Origin: RI-153 sp041391225
GTDB taxonomy: Bacteria; Chloroflexota; Anaerolineae; Caldilineales; Caldilineaceae
Assembly: GCA_041391225.1 (NCBI GenBank)
Contig: JAWKOL010000008.1
Span: 124,001-188,000, forward strand
Length of the DNA: 64,000 nt
Direction of reading: 5' to 3'
The number at the start of each line of letters is the position of its first letter. The first letter of the stretch is position 1. Positions 1-11,700 of the stretch are shown here, in pieces. The translations under genes were made by a program, and so were the position numbers. The notes below the pieces were generated by a model, which worked only from the letters and a program-made list of their open reading frames with translations, was not told where the DNA came from and ran no database searches.

Positions 1-1
1 G

Positions 2-196
2 GACGCCGAGGAGATCGGCCTCGATTTCCAGCATTTTCACCAGGCATTTCAAGCAGGACAACTGCGCCGCCCTGAAGCCGTGGCTCGTATGATCTACTGG
101 ATCGTCGGCCCATGGGGACGCAGCGCCAACGGCCAGATCTTCGAGGCGAGCGACAGCGCCTGGACATCGCAGATCGAGCACGATATTCCACTGTAA
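2..196 (+). CDS. SDR-family oxidoreductase, C-terminal fragment
   Basis: The window opens inside a plus-strand gene; 64 residues remain before a TAA stop at 194-196. The segment has the usual end of a short-chain dehydrogenase/reductase: a helix with an RRPEAVARMIYW stretch, then GPWGRSANGQIFEAS, where SDR proteins typically read 'GRSGEIFEA' or similar. The Rossmann nucleotide site and the Tyr-Lys catalytic pair lie outside the window, so substrate and cofactor cannot be told. The next gene, isocitrate dehydrogenase, starts 50 bases downstream with its own ribosome binding site. Assignment rests only on this C-terminal similarity. Confidence 0.6.
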   Translation, partial: DAEEIGLDFQHFHQAFQAGQLRRPEAVARMIYWIVGPWGRSANGQIFEASDSAWTSQIEHDIPL

Positions 197-246
197 TCAG
201 TGACAGCCCCCACGGGCGTTCAGCAAACAAAACGGAGAAATACCAC

Positions 247-1497
<1,251 letters not shown>

Positions 1498-1508
1498 ATT
1501 TCGATGGG

Positions 1509-1532
1509 GAGACTGGCTTGTACGCCAGTCTC
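1509..1532 (+). terminator. Stem-loop after icd
   Basis: GAGACTGGC (1509-1517) pairs perfectly with GCCAGTCTC (1524-1532) around a 6-base loop, 12 bases after the icd stop. There is no clean U-run after it, so it is a weak terminator or an mRNA-stabilising 3' hairpin. Confidence 0.5.
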
Positions 1533-1540
1533 TTCGATCA

Positions 1541-1657
1541 AGGTGATTGGTGATTGGGTCTTGATTGATGTGAGTGAATTGTGCATCCAAGTCTTCAACG
1601 AAGACATCGATTGTCCAATCGCTAACTAATCGACAAGCCTAATCACCAATCACCACC
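1541..1657. repeat. Heptad inverted-repeat element between icd and GH13 gene
   Basis: The left arm at 1541-1557 contains GTGATTG twice in tandem; the right arm at 1638-1657 carries the complementary AATCACC twice. The arms enclose about 80 bases without a convincing gene. It belongs to the family of short-period inverted repeats seen at many intergenic sites in this window. Confidence 0.7.
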
Positions 1658-1750
1658 TAGCTTCCCCATTTGGCTGCCGGTGAACGAATGTGCTAGAGTA
1701 GCTTGGTGGTTCCTTGTTGCGCGGTGACCAGTGTGGCTTGCCGATAGCGA

Positions 1751-3655
1751 GTGGAAGGGTTCCTGGAACGCGTGTCTTCTCGTCTTCAGGTGAATGGCAA
1801 ACCGATAGCAGACGCGCCGGTTTTGGATCGTCGATCCCAGCCGGTGAATGCTACTTTGCGCCCGCCGATCCCACTGCGCGGCGGCTACCACCCCAATTTG
1901 CTGGGTGAAGGCACGGTCACCTTTGTGTTGCGTGCGCCCTTCAAGCCATTCGTGAGCCTGGTGGGCGACTTCAACGGCTGGAACAGCCGTGCCAATATCA
2001 TGACAACCGAGGGCGAAGGCATCTGGTGGACGACGATTGCCCACCCGGGTTCGACTCGATATGGTTTTTATGTGGCCATCGATGAACAGGCCCATGCTTG
2101 GATCGGCGATCCGTACGCCTACGAAGTCCACTGGGACGAGACTGGACCGTGGGCGTATCTGCCGTCACAACAGGCGCTGGCGAAACGTCGCAACTTTCTC
2201 TGGGGCGATGGGGATTGGCGGACGCCGAATCTGCGCGATCTGGTGATCTACGAACTGGGCGTGCGTGATTTTGGCGGCCGTTGGGAGAAGAACCAGCCCC
2301 GCTTCGGCGGCTTCCTGGACGTCATCGACCGGTTGGATTACCTGGTCGAACTGGGGATCAACGCCATCGAGTTGATGCCTGTGCAGCAGTTCCCCGGCGA
2401 ATCTAGTTGGGGCTACAACCCCGTCTTCTACTTTGCCCCTGCCCGCAGTTACGGTTCCCCCGATGATCTGATGCAGTTGGTCGACGCCTGTCACCGGCGC
2501 GGCATCGCCGTTATTCTCGACGTTGTGTTTAACCACGTCTGGGGTGATCACCCCTACTACCAGATTTATCCTCCGATGTACGGACCCAAGGGCGAATGGC
2601 TGCCCGATCTCAATCCGTTCTTTCACCACACACCGTCTTCGATCAACATGTGGGGCGGCGTGGATTGGGATCATTTTGCAGGCGAGACAACGGCCTACTT
2701 TCAAGATGTGATCCGCTACTGGCTGGCGCAATATCACCTGGATGGTTTCCGCTTCGATTGGGTTGGCGGCGTCGACTACGATAGCAGCAACCCCATGAAC
2801 GCCGGCTTTGATCCCTATCATGGCATTTCGGCGATCTGTTGGGCGGCGCGTCAGGCCAAACCAGATGTGATCCTGGTTGCCGAATACTGGCCGCTGGCTG
2901 GCACCGACCCCGACAAGAACGCGGCCAAGCTGATCCACCAAACGGAGATGGATGCTGTCTGGAATGGTTCGTTTCATCATACGATGGAGGATCTTCTGAT
3001 ACAGCGCTGGCAATGGGAGCACCGGGACATTTTTCGGGCGATTGGCGGCTTCCGCGAGCAAGGTTTTATCTCTGCCAACCAGGTGATCAACTACACGTGC
3101 AGCCACGATGAAGTGCGCCCGATCCACGAGGTGCTCTTCTACGCCCGGCAACACATCGTCAAGCCCGATTCCTTCACGTGGACCGACGTTGCGTTGCGCA
3201 AGGCAATGGTCGGTTTGATCGCACTGTTCTCTGCGCCGGGCGTGCCGATGTTGTGGATGGGGCAGGAGTATGGTGAAGATCTACCACGGACTATCGATTT
3301 TTTGCCGCTCAAGTGGGACAAGCTGAATGACGAAGTCTACCGCGCCCATTTTGAGGCCGTGCAGCGGCTGATCCTGGCGCGGTTGCAGCACGCCGGCCTA
3401 CGCAGTGACAACATTGAATTCTTGGTCGACGATTTTGTTTCAACACAGGTGGTGCGCTTCCGCCGGTGGGAGGCCGGTGGCAACGATCAGGTAGCGGTGG
3501 CGCTCAATTTCGGCAACGTGCCGGCATACATCTCGCCTTTCGCCTTTGACGGCGCGTGGCAGGAAGTTGTAACGGGGCGCGCCCATCACGTGAAGAACCG
3601 CAAACGCTCATTCACCTTGGAACCGTGGTCGGGGCGCTTGTACGTACCGGCGTAG
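1751..3655 (+). CDS. GH13 alpha-glucan enzyme with CBM48 (branching-enzyme-like)
   Basis: 634 residues. An N-terminal CBM48/isoamylase-type beta domain (about residues 50-130; FVLRAPFKPFVSLVGDFNGW) precedes a GH13 TIM barrel. The conserved barrel regions are visible: DVVFNHVWGDH (region I), GFRFDWVGG with the nucleophile Asp (II), ILVAEYWP with the acid/base Glu (III) and CSHDE with the third Asp (IV). It should act on alpha-1,4/1,6-glucans such as glycogen. It is shorter than classical GlgB (about 730), so a debranching or other GH13 role is possible. The start is uncertain: GTG 1751 is the longest choice, without a clear ribosome binding site, and in-frame GTG codons follow before the first domain. 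Confidence 0.82.
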   Translation: MEGFLERVSSRLQVNGKPIADAPVLDRRSQPVNATLRPPIPLRGGYHPNLLGEGTVTFVLRAPFKPFVSLVGDFNGWNSRANIMTTEGEGIWWTTIAHPGSTRYGFYVAIDEQAHAWIGDPYAYEVHWDETGPWAYLPSQQALAKRRNFLWGDGDWRTPNLRDLVIYELGVRDFGGRWEKNQPRFGGFLDVIDRLDYLVELGINAIELMPVQQFPGESSWGYNPVFYFAPARSYGSPDDLMQLVDACHRRGIAVILDVVFNHVWGDHPYYQIYPPMYGPKGEWLPDLNPFFHHTPSSINMWGGVDWDHFAGETTAYFQDVIRYWLAQYHLDGFRFDWVGGVDYDSSNPMNAGFDPYHGISAICWAARQAKPDVILVAEYWPLAGTDPDKNAAKLIHQTEMDAVWNGSFHHTMEDLLIQRWQWEHRDIFRAIGGFREQGFISANQVINYTCSHDEVRPIHEVLFYARQHIVKPDSFTWTDVALRKAMVGLIALFSAPGVPMLWMGQEYGEDLPRTIDFLPLKWDKLNDEVYRAHFEAVQRLILARLQHAGLRSDNIEFLVDDFVSTQVVRFRRWEAGGNDQVAVALNFGNVPAYISPFAFDGAWQEVVTGRAHHVKNRKRSFTLEPWSGRLYVPA

Positions 3656-3704
3656 TCGATGCGCAATTTCATTCGGTAACTTTTCGAGATGGGTCGATAG
3701 GGAA

Positions 3705-3743
3705 ACGAATTCAATCACCTAATCCCCCAATCGCCCAATCTCT
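3705..3743. repeat. Short-period repeat (8-base units) upstream of sdhC
   Basis: Four AATC cores occur 8 bases apart (AATCACCT, AATCCCCC, AATCGCCC, AATC) between the GH13 gene and sdhC. It looks like a single arm of the same class of intergenic repeat found elsewhere here; no partner arm was seen. Confidence 0.5.
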
Positions 3744-3789
3744 TCTGTTTTCACTGTTTTTCTTATCTACCTATTCTGAGGAGGCTCCA

Positions 3790-4494
3790 TTGCAAGCTCA
3801 AAGAGTTCTTCCCACAGGGCTGTTGGGTCTTGCCACTTCGACAATTGGCAAGAAGGTGATCATGGCCGTCACCGGCCTGGTCTGGATCGGGTTTGTTACG
3901 TTTCATATGTATGGCAACCTCAAGGTGTTTGGGGGCGCTGAGTATTTCAACCACTACGCAGAAGGGCTGCGCGAACTTGGCTCGCCCGTCTTCGGCCATA
4001 CGCATCTGCTTTGGGTGTTGCGTATTGTGATTGTGGTGTCGATTGTGCTACACGTGTGGGCGGCGGTGTCGCTCTATCAGCGCGCGCTGAAGGCGCGTCC
4101 GCGTAGCTACGAGATGCAGCGGACAGTTCAGGCGAACTATGCCTCGATCACCATTCGTTACGGTGGTCTCGTGATCTTCCTCTTTGTCCTTTTCCATCTT
4201 ATGGACCTGACCTGGGGGACCCCGGTGGTTCACAATGGTTTCGTGGCAGGTGATCCATACACCAATGTGCTGAACACGTTCCAACGCATCCCCGTGGTGA
4301 TTGTCTACTTGCTGGCTTTGGTGGCGTTGGCGTTTCATCTCTTCCACGGCACCTGGAGCATGTTCCAGACGTTGGGTTTGAACAACAGGAAGTATGATCG
4401 AGCGCTGCGCGGGTTGGCGCTGGCGCTGGCGTTGATTGTTCCTATCGGATTTGCAATCGTTCCGCTGTCGGTCGTCTTCGGCCTTGTCAGCTAG
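3790..4494 (+). CDS. sdhC: Succinate dehydrogenase cytochrome b558 subunit
   Basis: 234 residues with five hydrophobic membrane segments. It anchors SdhAB to the membrane and passes electrons to the quinone. The sequence matches the single-polypeptide b558 family of Bacillus, Bacteroidetes and Chloroflexi rather than the paired SdhC/SdhD type: KKVIMAVTGLVWIGF near the start and membrane histidines in TFHMYGN, LHVWAA, LFHLMDL and FHLFHGTW that are candidate ligands for two hemes. The start is a TTG at 3790, set by a near-perfect GAGGAGG at 3778-3784 five bases upstream; the frame is open far upstream but that stretch is not protein-like. sdhA begins 19 bases after the stop, so the three genes form an operon. 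Confidence 0.9.
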   Translation: MQAQRVLPTGLLGLATSTIGKKVIMAVTGLVWIGFVTFHMYGNLKVFGGAEYFNHYAEGLRELGSPVFGHTHLLWVLRIVIVVSIVLHVWAAVSLYQRALKARPRSYEMQRTVQANYASITIRYGGLVIFLFVLFHLMDLTWGTPVVHNGFVAGDPYTNVLNTFQRIPVVIVYLLALVALAFHLFHGTWSMFQTLGLNNRKYDRALRGLALALALIVPIGFAIVPLSVVFGLVS

Positions 4495-4513
4495 GATAGG
4501 AGAGTTCTCTCGC

Positions 4514-6478
4514 ATGGTTACAGAAACAAAACCGTCTGTGAAGACTGCACCTGACTTCGCAGAAGCCACGTTGGATGGCAAGGTGCCTTCCGGGCCAATC
4601 GAACAAATCTGGGACAAGCACCGCTTCGAAATGAAGTTGGTTGCCCCAGCCAATCGCCGCCGGTACACCATCATCATTGTAGGGACTGGCCTGGCCGGCG
4701 CTTCGGCAGCGGCCACGTTGGGCGAACAGGGCTACAACGTGCTCAATTTCTGCTATCAGGACAGCGCCCGTCGCGCCCACAGTGTGGCGGCGCAAGGCGG
4801 CATCAACGCTGCCAAGAACTACCGCAACGACGGCGACAGCATCTTCCGTCTTTTCTACGATACGGTGAAAGGTGGCGATTACCGCTCACGTGAGGCAAAT
4901 GTCTACCGCCTGGCACAGGTGAGCAACAACATCATCGATCAGTGCGTGGCGCAGGGCGTCCCCTTTGCGCGCGAGTACGGCGGTATGCTCGACAACCGAT
5001 CCTTTGGCGGCGCGCAGGTGTCGCGTACTTTCTACGCACGTGGACAGACAGGTCAGCAACTCCTGCTTGGCGCGTACCAGGCGTTGTCGCGTCAGGTGGC
5101 ATCTGGGCAGGTGAAGCTATTCACCCGCACCGAGATGCTCGATCTTGTCGTCATCGATGGGCGTGCTCGTGGCATCATCACGCGTGACATGGTAACCGGC
5201 AAGATCGAGACGCACATGGCCGACGCTGTTGTCCTGGCGACGGGTGGCTACAGCAATGCCTACTACCTTTCCACGAATGCCAAAGGCTGTAACGCCACAG
5301 CCATCTGGCGTGCTTACAAGCGCGGCGCCTACTTCGCCAATCCTTGCTTTACGCAGATTCATCCTACCTGTATTCCGCCGGCGGGTGAACACCAATCCAA
5401 GCTCACTTTGATGAGTGAATCACTGCGCAACGATGGCCGCATCTGGGTGCCGCGCAAGGCCGGCGACAACCGCGCCCCCGGCCAGATCCCCGAAGATGAG
5501 CGCTTCTACTACCTTGAAGAACGGTATCCCAGCTTCGGCAACCTGGTGCCACGCGATGTGGCCTCACGCAACGCCAAGGACGTGGTGGACAACGGTCACG
5601 GCGTAGGCGAACTGCGTAACGGCGTTTACCTCGACTTCAAACATGCGATTGAGCGCCTGGGCGAGAACGTGATCCGTGATCGCTACGGCAACCTCTTCGA
5701 CATGTACGAGAGTATCACCGGCGAGAATCCGTATAAAGTGCCGATGCGCATCTACCCGGCGCTGCATTACACAATGGGCGGCCTTTGGGTGGATTACAAC
5801 CTGGAGAGTACGATTCCGGGCCTGTTTGTGATTGGTGAAGCCAACTTCTCCGATCATGGCGCAAACCGGCTGGGCGCCAGCGCGCTGATGCAGGGCCTTG
5901 CCGATGGCTACTTCGTGCTACCCTACACATTGCCCAACTACCTGGCCACGAATAAGTTCGACAAGGTGACGCCGGAGCATCCGGCTGCACAGCAGGCAAT
6001 GAAGGAAGTAAATGATCGTACACAACGCTTGCTCTCGATCAATGGATCGCGTTCCGTTGATTCTTTCCATCGAGAATTGGGCAAGATCTTGTGGGAAAAC
6101 GTGGGCATGGGCCGTAACGAAGCCGGGCTGACCAAGGCGCTGGAGTTGATTCCGCCGCTGCGTCAGGAATTCTGGGAGAATGTACGTGTCCTTGGTTCGG
6201 GGCAGGAACTGAATCAGAGCCTTGAGATGGCAGGCCGCGTGGCCGATTTCCTTGAATTGGGCGAGTTGATCGCCATCGACGCGCTGGATCGCACTGAATC
6301 GTGCGGTGGTCACTTCCGCGAGGAAAGCCAGACACCAGAAGGCGAGGCGCTGCGCAATGACGATGACTATGCCTATGTGTCCGCCTGGCAATACAGCGGC
6401 GACAACTCGGCGCCGATCCTGAACAAAGAACCGTTGACCTTCGAGTACGTGGCGCTTTCGCAGCGCAGCTACAAGTAG
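4514..6478 (+). CDS. sdhA: Succinate dehydrogenase flavoprotein subunit
   Basis: 654 residues, the length of the b558-type SdhA/FrdA group. It oxidises succinate to fumarate on covalent FAD. The FAD-binding VGTGLAGASAA lies at about residues 57-67, and HSVAAQGGINAA carries the histidine expected to bind FAD covalently. The substrate and capping region HGANRLGASALMQGLADGY is intact, and the C-terminal helical domain ends in the usual tyrosine-rich tail. ATG 4514 is preceded by GGAGAG. It lies between sdhC (19-base gap) and sdhB (83-base gap) on the same strand. Confidence 0.96.
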   Translation: MVTETKPSVKTAPDFAEATLDGKVPSGPIEQIWDKHRFEMKLVAPANRRRYTIIIVGTGLAGASAAATLGEQGYNVLNFCYQDSARRAHSVAAQGGINAAKNYRNDGDSIFRLFYDTVKGGDYRSREANVYRLAQVSNNIIDQCVAQGVPFAREYGGMLDNRSFGGAQVSRTFYARGQTGQQLLLGAYQALSRQVASGQVKLFTRTEMLDLVVIDGRARGIITRDMVTGKIETHMADAVVLATGGYSNAYYLSTNAKGCNATAIWRAYKRGAYFANPCFTQIHPTCIPPAGEHQSKLTLMSESLRNDGRIWVPRKAGDNRAPGQIPEDERFYYLEERYPSFGNLVPRDVASRNAKDVVDNGHGVGELRNGVYLDFKHAIERLGENVIRDRYGNLFDMYESITGENPYKVPMRIYPALHYTMGGLWVDYNLESTIPGLFVIGEANFSDHGANRLGASALMQGLADGYFVLPYTLPNYLATNKFDKVTPEHPAAQQAMKEVNDRTQRLLSINGSRSVDSFHRELGKILWENVGMGRNEAGLTKALELIPPLRQEFWENVRVLGSGQELNQSLEMAGRVADFLELGELIAIDALDRTESCGGHFREESQTPEGEALRNDDDYAYVSAWQYSGDNSAPILNKEPLTFEYVALSQRSYK

Positions 6479-6561
6479 ATCTGGCTACCCGGGAGTGCGA
6501 CGTTAACCTGTCAATTGCCGCCCTGCAAGTGTAGGGTTGGTTTAGGAGGGAATGTGTAAAG

Positions 6562-7317
<756 letters not shown>

Positions 7318-7397
7318 TTTGGGCGAGTGAAGGAGTGATGAGTCGGGCGCGAAGCGACATACGCGCCCGACTCCGTACTCGTTCAGCCCCTCCTAGA

Positions 7398-7438
7398 AAC
7401 GGAAAAGACCCGACCGTGCGGTCGGGGTCTTTTCCGTT
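7398..7438. terminator. Bidirectional hairpin terminator after sdhB
   Basis: AACGGAAAAGACCCGACCG (7398-7416) pairs almost perfectly with the complementary arm ending at 7438 around a 2-base loop. The A-run in one arm and T-run in the other give U-rich ends on both strands. It lies between the convergent ends of sdhB (plus) and the NHLP-type gene (minus). Confidence 0.85.
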
Positions 7439-7461
7439 TCCAGAGGAGAAGCATTTCCTTA

Positions 7462-7882
7462 TCAGGAAGACAAGGAAACAGTAAGCTTGTTTCGGTGGAA
7501 TCGCGCTGGCCTGTGGGTACGTGTCGGCGATCCTGGTACATGGGACGGGCGGTTCGCAGGCCAACGGTCTTCTTTGTGCGGCGCGTCGCCCAGAGCCACA
7601 AGTTGTTCTGCGAAGCTCTGAAGAGTGGCGGCTTCAATGCCGACGAGCAACGACTTTTCTTCTTCCGAGAATGTGAAAGATTCCCCGTTGAAGCCTACGG
7701 CAATGGCGCAGGGGATCTTTGAGCAGCAGATTGCAGAAGCGTTGGTTGACCACGGCGGCACTGAGCAACCGGTTAATCTCTGTCTTGAAAGGTGACGCCT
7801 CACTGCAAGCGGATGCTCTTTCGGTCGTGTGCTGCTCTTTTTGCTGATGGTGAACGTGTACAAAAGGAGTGAAGTAGTTCAT
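7462..7882 (-). CDS. NHLP-leader-type (Os1348-like) peptide, one frameshift
   Basis: Read on the minus strand from ATG 7882, the protein begins MNYFTPFVHVHHQQKEQ and continues EINRLLSAAVVNQRFCNLLL-KDP. It then continues in another frame as AIAVGFNGESFTFSEEEKS and LQSFAEQLVALGD. Removing one G from the GGGG at 7711-7714 joins the halves as KDPCAIAVGFNGESF. The joined core has the nitrile-hydratase-leader (NHLP) layout: a short helix, a 'DP..A' segment, then an F.L..EE helix and a 'L..FA..L' helix, as in the Os1348 family first named from Oscillochloris. In NHLP families this part is either a leader for RiPP modification or a free-standing protein. No modification enzyme is adjacent. Family call is from memory of the pattern and is moderate. 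Confidence 0.55.
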
Positions 7883-7907
7883 CGGTTTTGCACTTTTCTT
7901 GAACGGA

Positions 7908-8501
7908 TTATGCGAGCTGAACGTCGAGCTGGCGGTTCGATCGATGCCCTGAGGCCTGCCAGAAAAACAACACGATCCCAAATGCAAGTACAATGTCGCC
8001 AAAACTAAAGGCGGTTGGTTCTGGGTACCACGAAGGGGTGACAAATCGGTCGGCCAGCCAGGGCAGCCGCATCTGTTCCGCGGGCAGGATGACGTCTTTG
8101 GTCCGCCCGAGCCGCTCCCCAATCACCCATGTTTCGCGTGGGACATCGGGAGCCAATGTGGCAATCGTATCAGGGCTAATCGGCATCAGCCCGCCATTTG
8201 CCACAATCACCAGCAAATTCAATATCAACCCCAAGCCTACAATATAGAAGGCTCTGATACTTCGATTCAACCAGAGAAAGAGCAACAATCCGAACTGTGA
8301 CACCACGAGCGAGATGGTTGCTGCTTCTTTGGAGAAAGTCGATGCTGTGATGGGTACATAGAACGCCAGGAACTGCGGTATCAGCGCCAGTGTGACGATC
8401 CACGCCCAGCGGATACTAGGTAGGCGAAAAGGGCGTTTCGTCCATTTTGCACGAACCACCCCCGCCAAGTATCCAACTATCAGAGCTAGGAGCAATATCA
8501 C
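7908..8501 (-). CDS. DUF5317 membrane protein
   Basis: 197 residues with about five hydrophobic segments: an N-terminal ILLLALIVGYLAGVVRA, two in the middle, LGLILNLLVIVANGGLMPI, and a C-terminal FGDIVLAFGIVLFFWQ. The NGGLMPIS motif and an extracytoplasmic PWLADRFVTPSW stretch fit the DUF5317 family of Firmicutes and Chloroflexi, whose function is unknown. GTG 8501 is the start and lies 12 bases after the stop of a 47-residue membrane peptide; the NHLP-type gene starts 25 bases downstream. The three minus-strand genes look like one operon. Confidence 0.75.
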   Translation of the reverse strand: MILLLALIVGYLAGVVRAKWTKRPFRLPSIRWAWIVTLALIPQFLAFYVPITASTFSKEAATISLVVSQFGLLLFLWLNRSIRAFYIVGLGLILNLLVIVANGGLMPISPDTIATLAPDVPRETWVIGERLGRTKDVILPAEQMRLPWLADRFVTPSWYPEPTAFSFGDIVLAFGIVLFFWQASGHRSNRQLDVQLA

Positions 8502-8513
8502 GAAAGGTGACTA

Positions 8514-8657
8514 TCATCCACTGAAGGAACCAACGGCCGCAGGGGCACCTGCGCCGACGACGAGCAGGCCAAGTGTTACGAGAGCGAGCAGAACCTGGAG
8601 ATGGCGACCGTCGAGCCGGCGGGAAACAAGGTTGATCTGCTGAAGCTGGCGTTTCAT
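8514..8657 (-). CDS. 47-residue membrane peptide
   Basis: A small gene starting at ATG 8657 with a clear AAAGGAG about 7 bases upstream. The product has a basic N-terminus (MKRQLQQINLVSRRLDGR), one hydrophobic helix (HLQVLLALVTLGLLVVGAGA) and a short polar end. This is a membrane-anchored peptide with the N-terminus probably inside. It is the first gene of the set DUF5317 and NHLP-type peptide. I know of no assigned function. It could be a regulator, a membrane anchor or a secreted-peptide precursor. Confidence 0.65.
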   Translation of the reverse strand: MKRQLQQINLVSRRLDGRHLQVLLALVTLGLLVVGAGAPAAVGSFSG

Positions 8658-8784
8658 GAGTGTCTCCTTTGAAATGCTATCTGCCGTTGAATTCATCTGC
8701 TCTGTTGAAGAGCACATTTGATGATTTCATTCTGCCAGCGCCCAGGCTCAGCAGAGGCATCAAAAGAGGCTCACGATGGGCCGA

Positions 8785-11700
8785 TTACTTCATCAGTTCA
8801 TCGTAGAGGGCTTCTGTCTCAGGGGAGGGAGGAATACCGAACTCTTGCATGAGTGCATCGCTGCATTGCTCATACTGGCGGGCCACATTGGAGCGGTTGC
8901 CCATGAAGGAGTGGAACGCGCATTGCCAGGCGGTGTGCGCTCTCCTGGCAGGGATCATCGGCAAGTAGATCGTGGCAGCGTTCGAGTGCGCCCACCAGAT
9001 CTCTCTGCTGAAGGTGGATTTCGCCCAGCGCCAACATGGCTTCGACGTAGAGTCCACGCAGGCGAGTGCGTTCGAGCTGCGCCCAGGCCGGCTCAAACTC
9101 GGGCAGGTAGTCGCCCTGGTAGAGTTCGATTGCTTCGGCTAAGACGGCGCGTTTGGCATCGAGCTCGTGTGTTTTTTTTGCGGTGGCGATGACGTCTTCG
9201 AAGCGCTCTACATCGTACTCGTAGTCGAGGGTGCGGTTGAAATAGTAGAGATCGTTTTCGAAAACAACAGCATCGTTCCCTACGGCGCTGCGCAGGCGAT
9301 AGATGGCGTTTTTGAAACGCGTCTTTAGCTGACCGGGCGTCGAGTCGATCCAGAAGATCTCACCCACTTCTTCTTTGGTGAGGCCGTCATCATGGGCGAT
9401 GAAACAGAAGAACAGTTCACGTGCAGCGGTTGTCTGCCAGGCGCTGTTTTCGAGCAATTTGCCGTTGAAGACGACTTCACCGCGACCGAGTGCTCGGATC
9501 TGGATCTTCGCTTGCTGTTGATCGGCGAATTCCAGATGGGGCGCGGCCGTTTGGCGTAGAGAACGTCGGAGATCGGGGATGCGCCGGTGAAAGGTGTATA
9601 TGTCTTTGATGAACCGATCTCGCGTAGGTTTCAACTGTTCTTCTACTGGGATTTTCTCTGTATCGGCCATGAAGCGATGCCCTGCAACCACCAATGGGTG
9701 CCAAGTCTCCAGTTCAGCGCCGATGGTGAGGCATTGCGAGAGCGCCTCAGCGGCCTGTGTTTCCTGGCCCGCGGTTTGGTGGGCAATGGCGAGGAAGAGA
9801 TAAGCTCGCGCCAGCTCAGTTCTGTGCTCGGTTTTGGCAAGGGCAACGACGGCTTCTGTGAGGGTTGTTACCGCGTCGTGGGCCTGTTTGCAGGCGAGAT
9901 GGTGCTGGCCCAGGGCAAGGCGGTACAGGCCGCTTTCAAACGGCGATGTTTCGTCTGCAATCAGACGGCTGGCGGCCTCCAGGTAGATGCCGGCATCTTG
10001 CTGTCGATCACTGGGCAGTGAACTCAACAGCATCGACAGGTTGATGTGCAGCAACAGAAATCGTTCGTTGAGCGAACGCGCCAGCGGATAAGCGCGCTCG
10101 TAGAACTCGGTGGCAATGCGAGGTAGATCCAGATCTGCATAGAGATCGCCGATGCTGGCCAGTGTGTAGGCTTCCATGCGCGAGAGGGCGATACGTTTGC
10201 ACAGTTCGAGCGACTCGAACAGCCGATCCAATGCGTTGAGGTAGTCGCCTTGTAGGTGATTCAGCACGCCTACGTTGTTGAGTACGTATGTCTGGCCGAC
10301 GATGTTGTGTTGGCCGCGCCAACTTTCTAAGGCGCTGTCGAAGAATCGAAGCGCCGACTGATATTGTCCGCTGCCCATGTGGGCGGTGGCCAGTTCCAGT
10401 GTCATGCGCGCATCGTTGTGCCGGTCACCGATCTGCGTGTAGATATCCTTGGCCTGCGCCAAATCATGCACAGCGCGGGTGTAGTCGCCCATGATGTAGA
10501 AGCAGAGCCCTTGCAGGCGTACGGCTTCGGCATGGAGTGAACGTGCGTTTTCGTCGTTTTCCCTGGCGTCGTCGAACACGTTGCCCGCGTTGCGGTTGAC
10601 AACCGAGAGCGATTCGGTTGCATCTGCCAGTACCAGTGCATAGCTGCCGCGCTGAAAATGGGTGGTTGCCCGGCGTACGAGCGCCTGTGCCAGGACATAC
10701 GGTTCGGCGCCGTTTTCGAGGGCAACCACTGCCTGATCTAGATCGTAAAGGCCTTTTTCAACCTGTCCCAGGTTCACAGCGACTGCGCCGCGCAATGAAA
10801 CCAGCGCCGGTTCGCTCAAAAATGCCTCTTGGGGGAGTGCTTCCAGCCATTTGTCCAACGTTGCATAGCGCCCACTACGGATCAACGGCAGCCCGGCTGA
10901 TTTGATCAGCTTCACCTGGGCGGGGGTGTTGTGCAGTTTTGTGACGATTGCATAGGCTCGTTCCCAATCGCCACTTTGCATGTAGTAGTCTGCTGTATCC
11001 TGCTGTATTTGGATGGCCTGTTCGGGCGACTCGGCGATCAGCGTCTGCTGTAGGAACTGCTGGAAGAGATGATGGTAGCGAAACCAGTCTTCTTCGTCAT
11101 CCACCTTGAGGACGAACAAATTGTTGCGGAAGACGGAGTCGATCAGCATCTGCCAGTTCTGGCCTTCCGGCGCCGGCCCAAGGACCCGTGTACACAGGCC
11201 GGCGTTGAATTCTTGAAACATAGACGTTTGCAGCAAGAACCATCTTGTCTCCTGTGATTGCCGATCCAACACTTGTTGTGCCAAATAGCTGTACAGATCA
11301 ACAGCGGAGACCCTGGATAGACGCGCCCAGTTGCTGATTTCGGCATTGGCGCGCAAGGACGAGAGCAACAGCCCGGTGATCCATCCTTCTGTCGATTGCA
11401 GCAGCCCAGTCAACTCGTCGTCGGAAAGCGTGACGCCGTAGTTGTGTACCAGCAGATGGTGGATCTCATCCTTTTGAAAACGCAACTCTTCGAAACTCAA
11501 GCCGCCCACAAAGGCGCGTGCGATCATCAGCGGCAGATCGGGTAGCGAGATCAGGCTGCGCGACAACAGTGCTAGATGGCCATGCTCACCCACCAATTGC
11601 ACAAACAGGCTGATGAACTCACCGATCTCGGGGACGTCACCAACTAGATGATAGTCGTCGATGATCACCAAGAAATGTTCATGTACCCGTTCGTACAACT

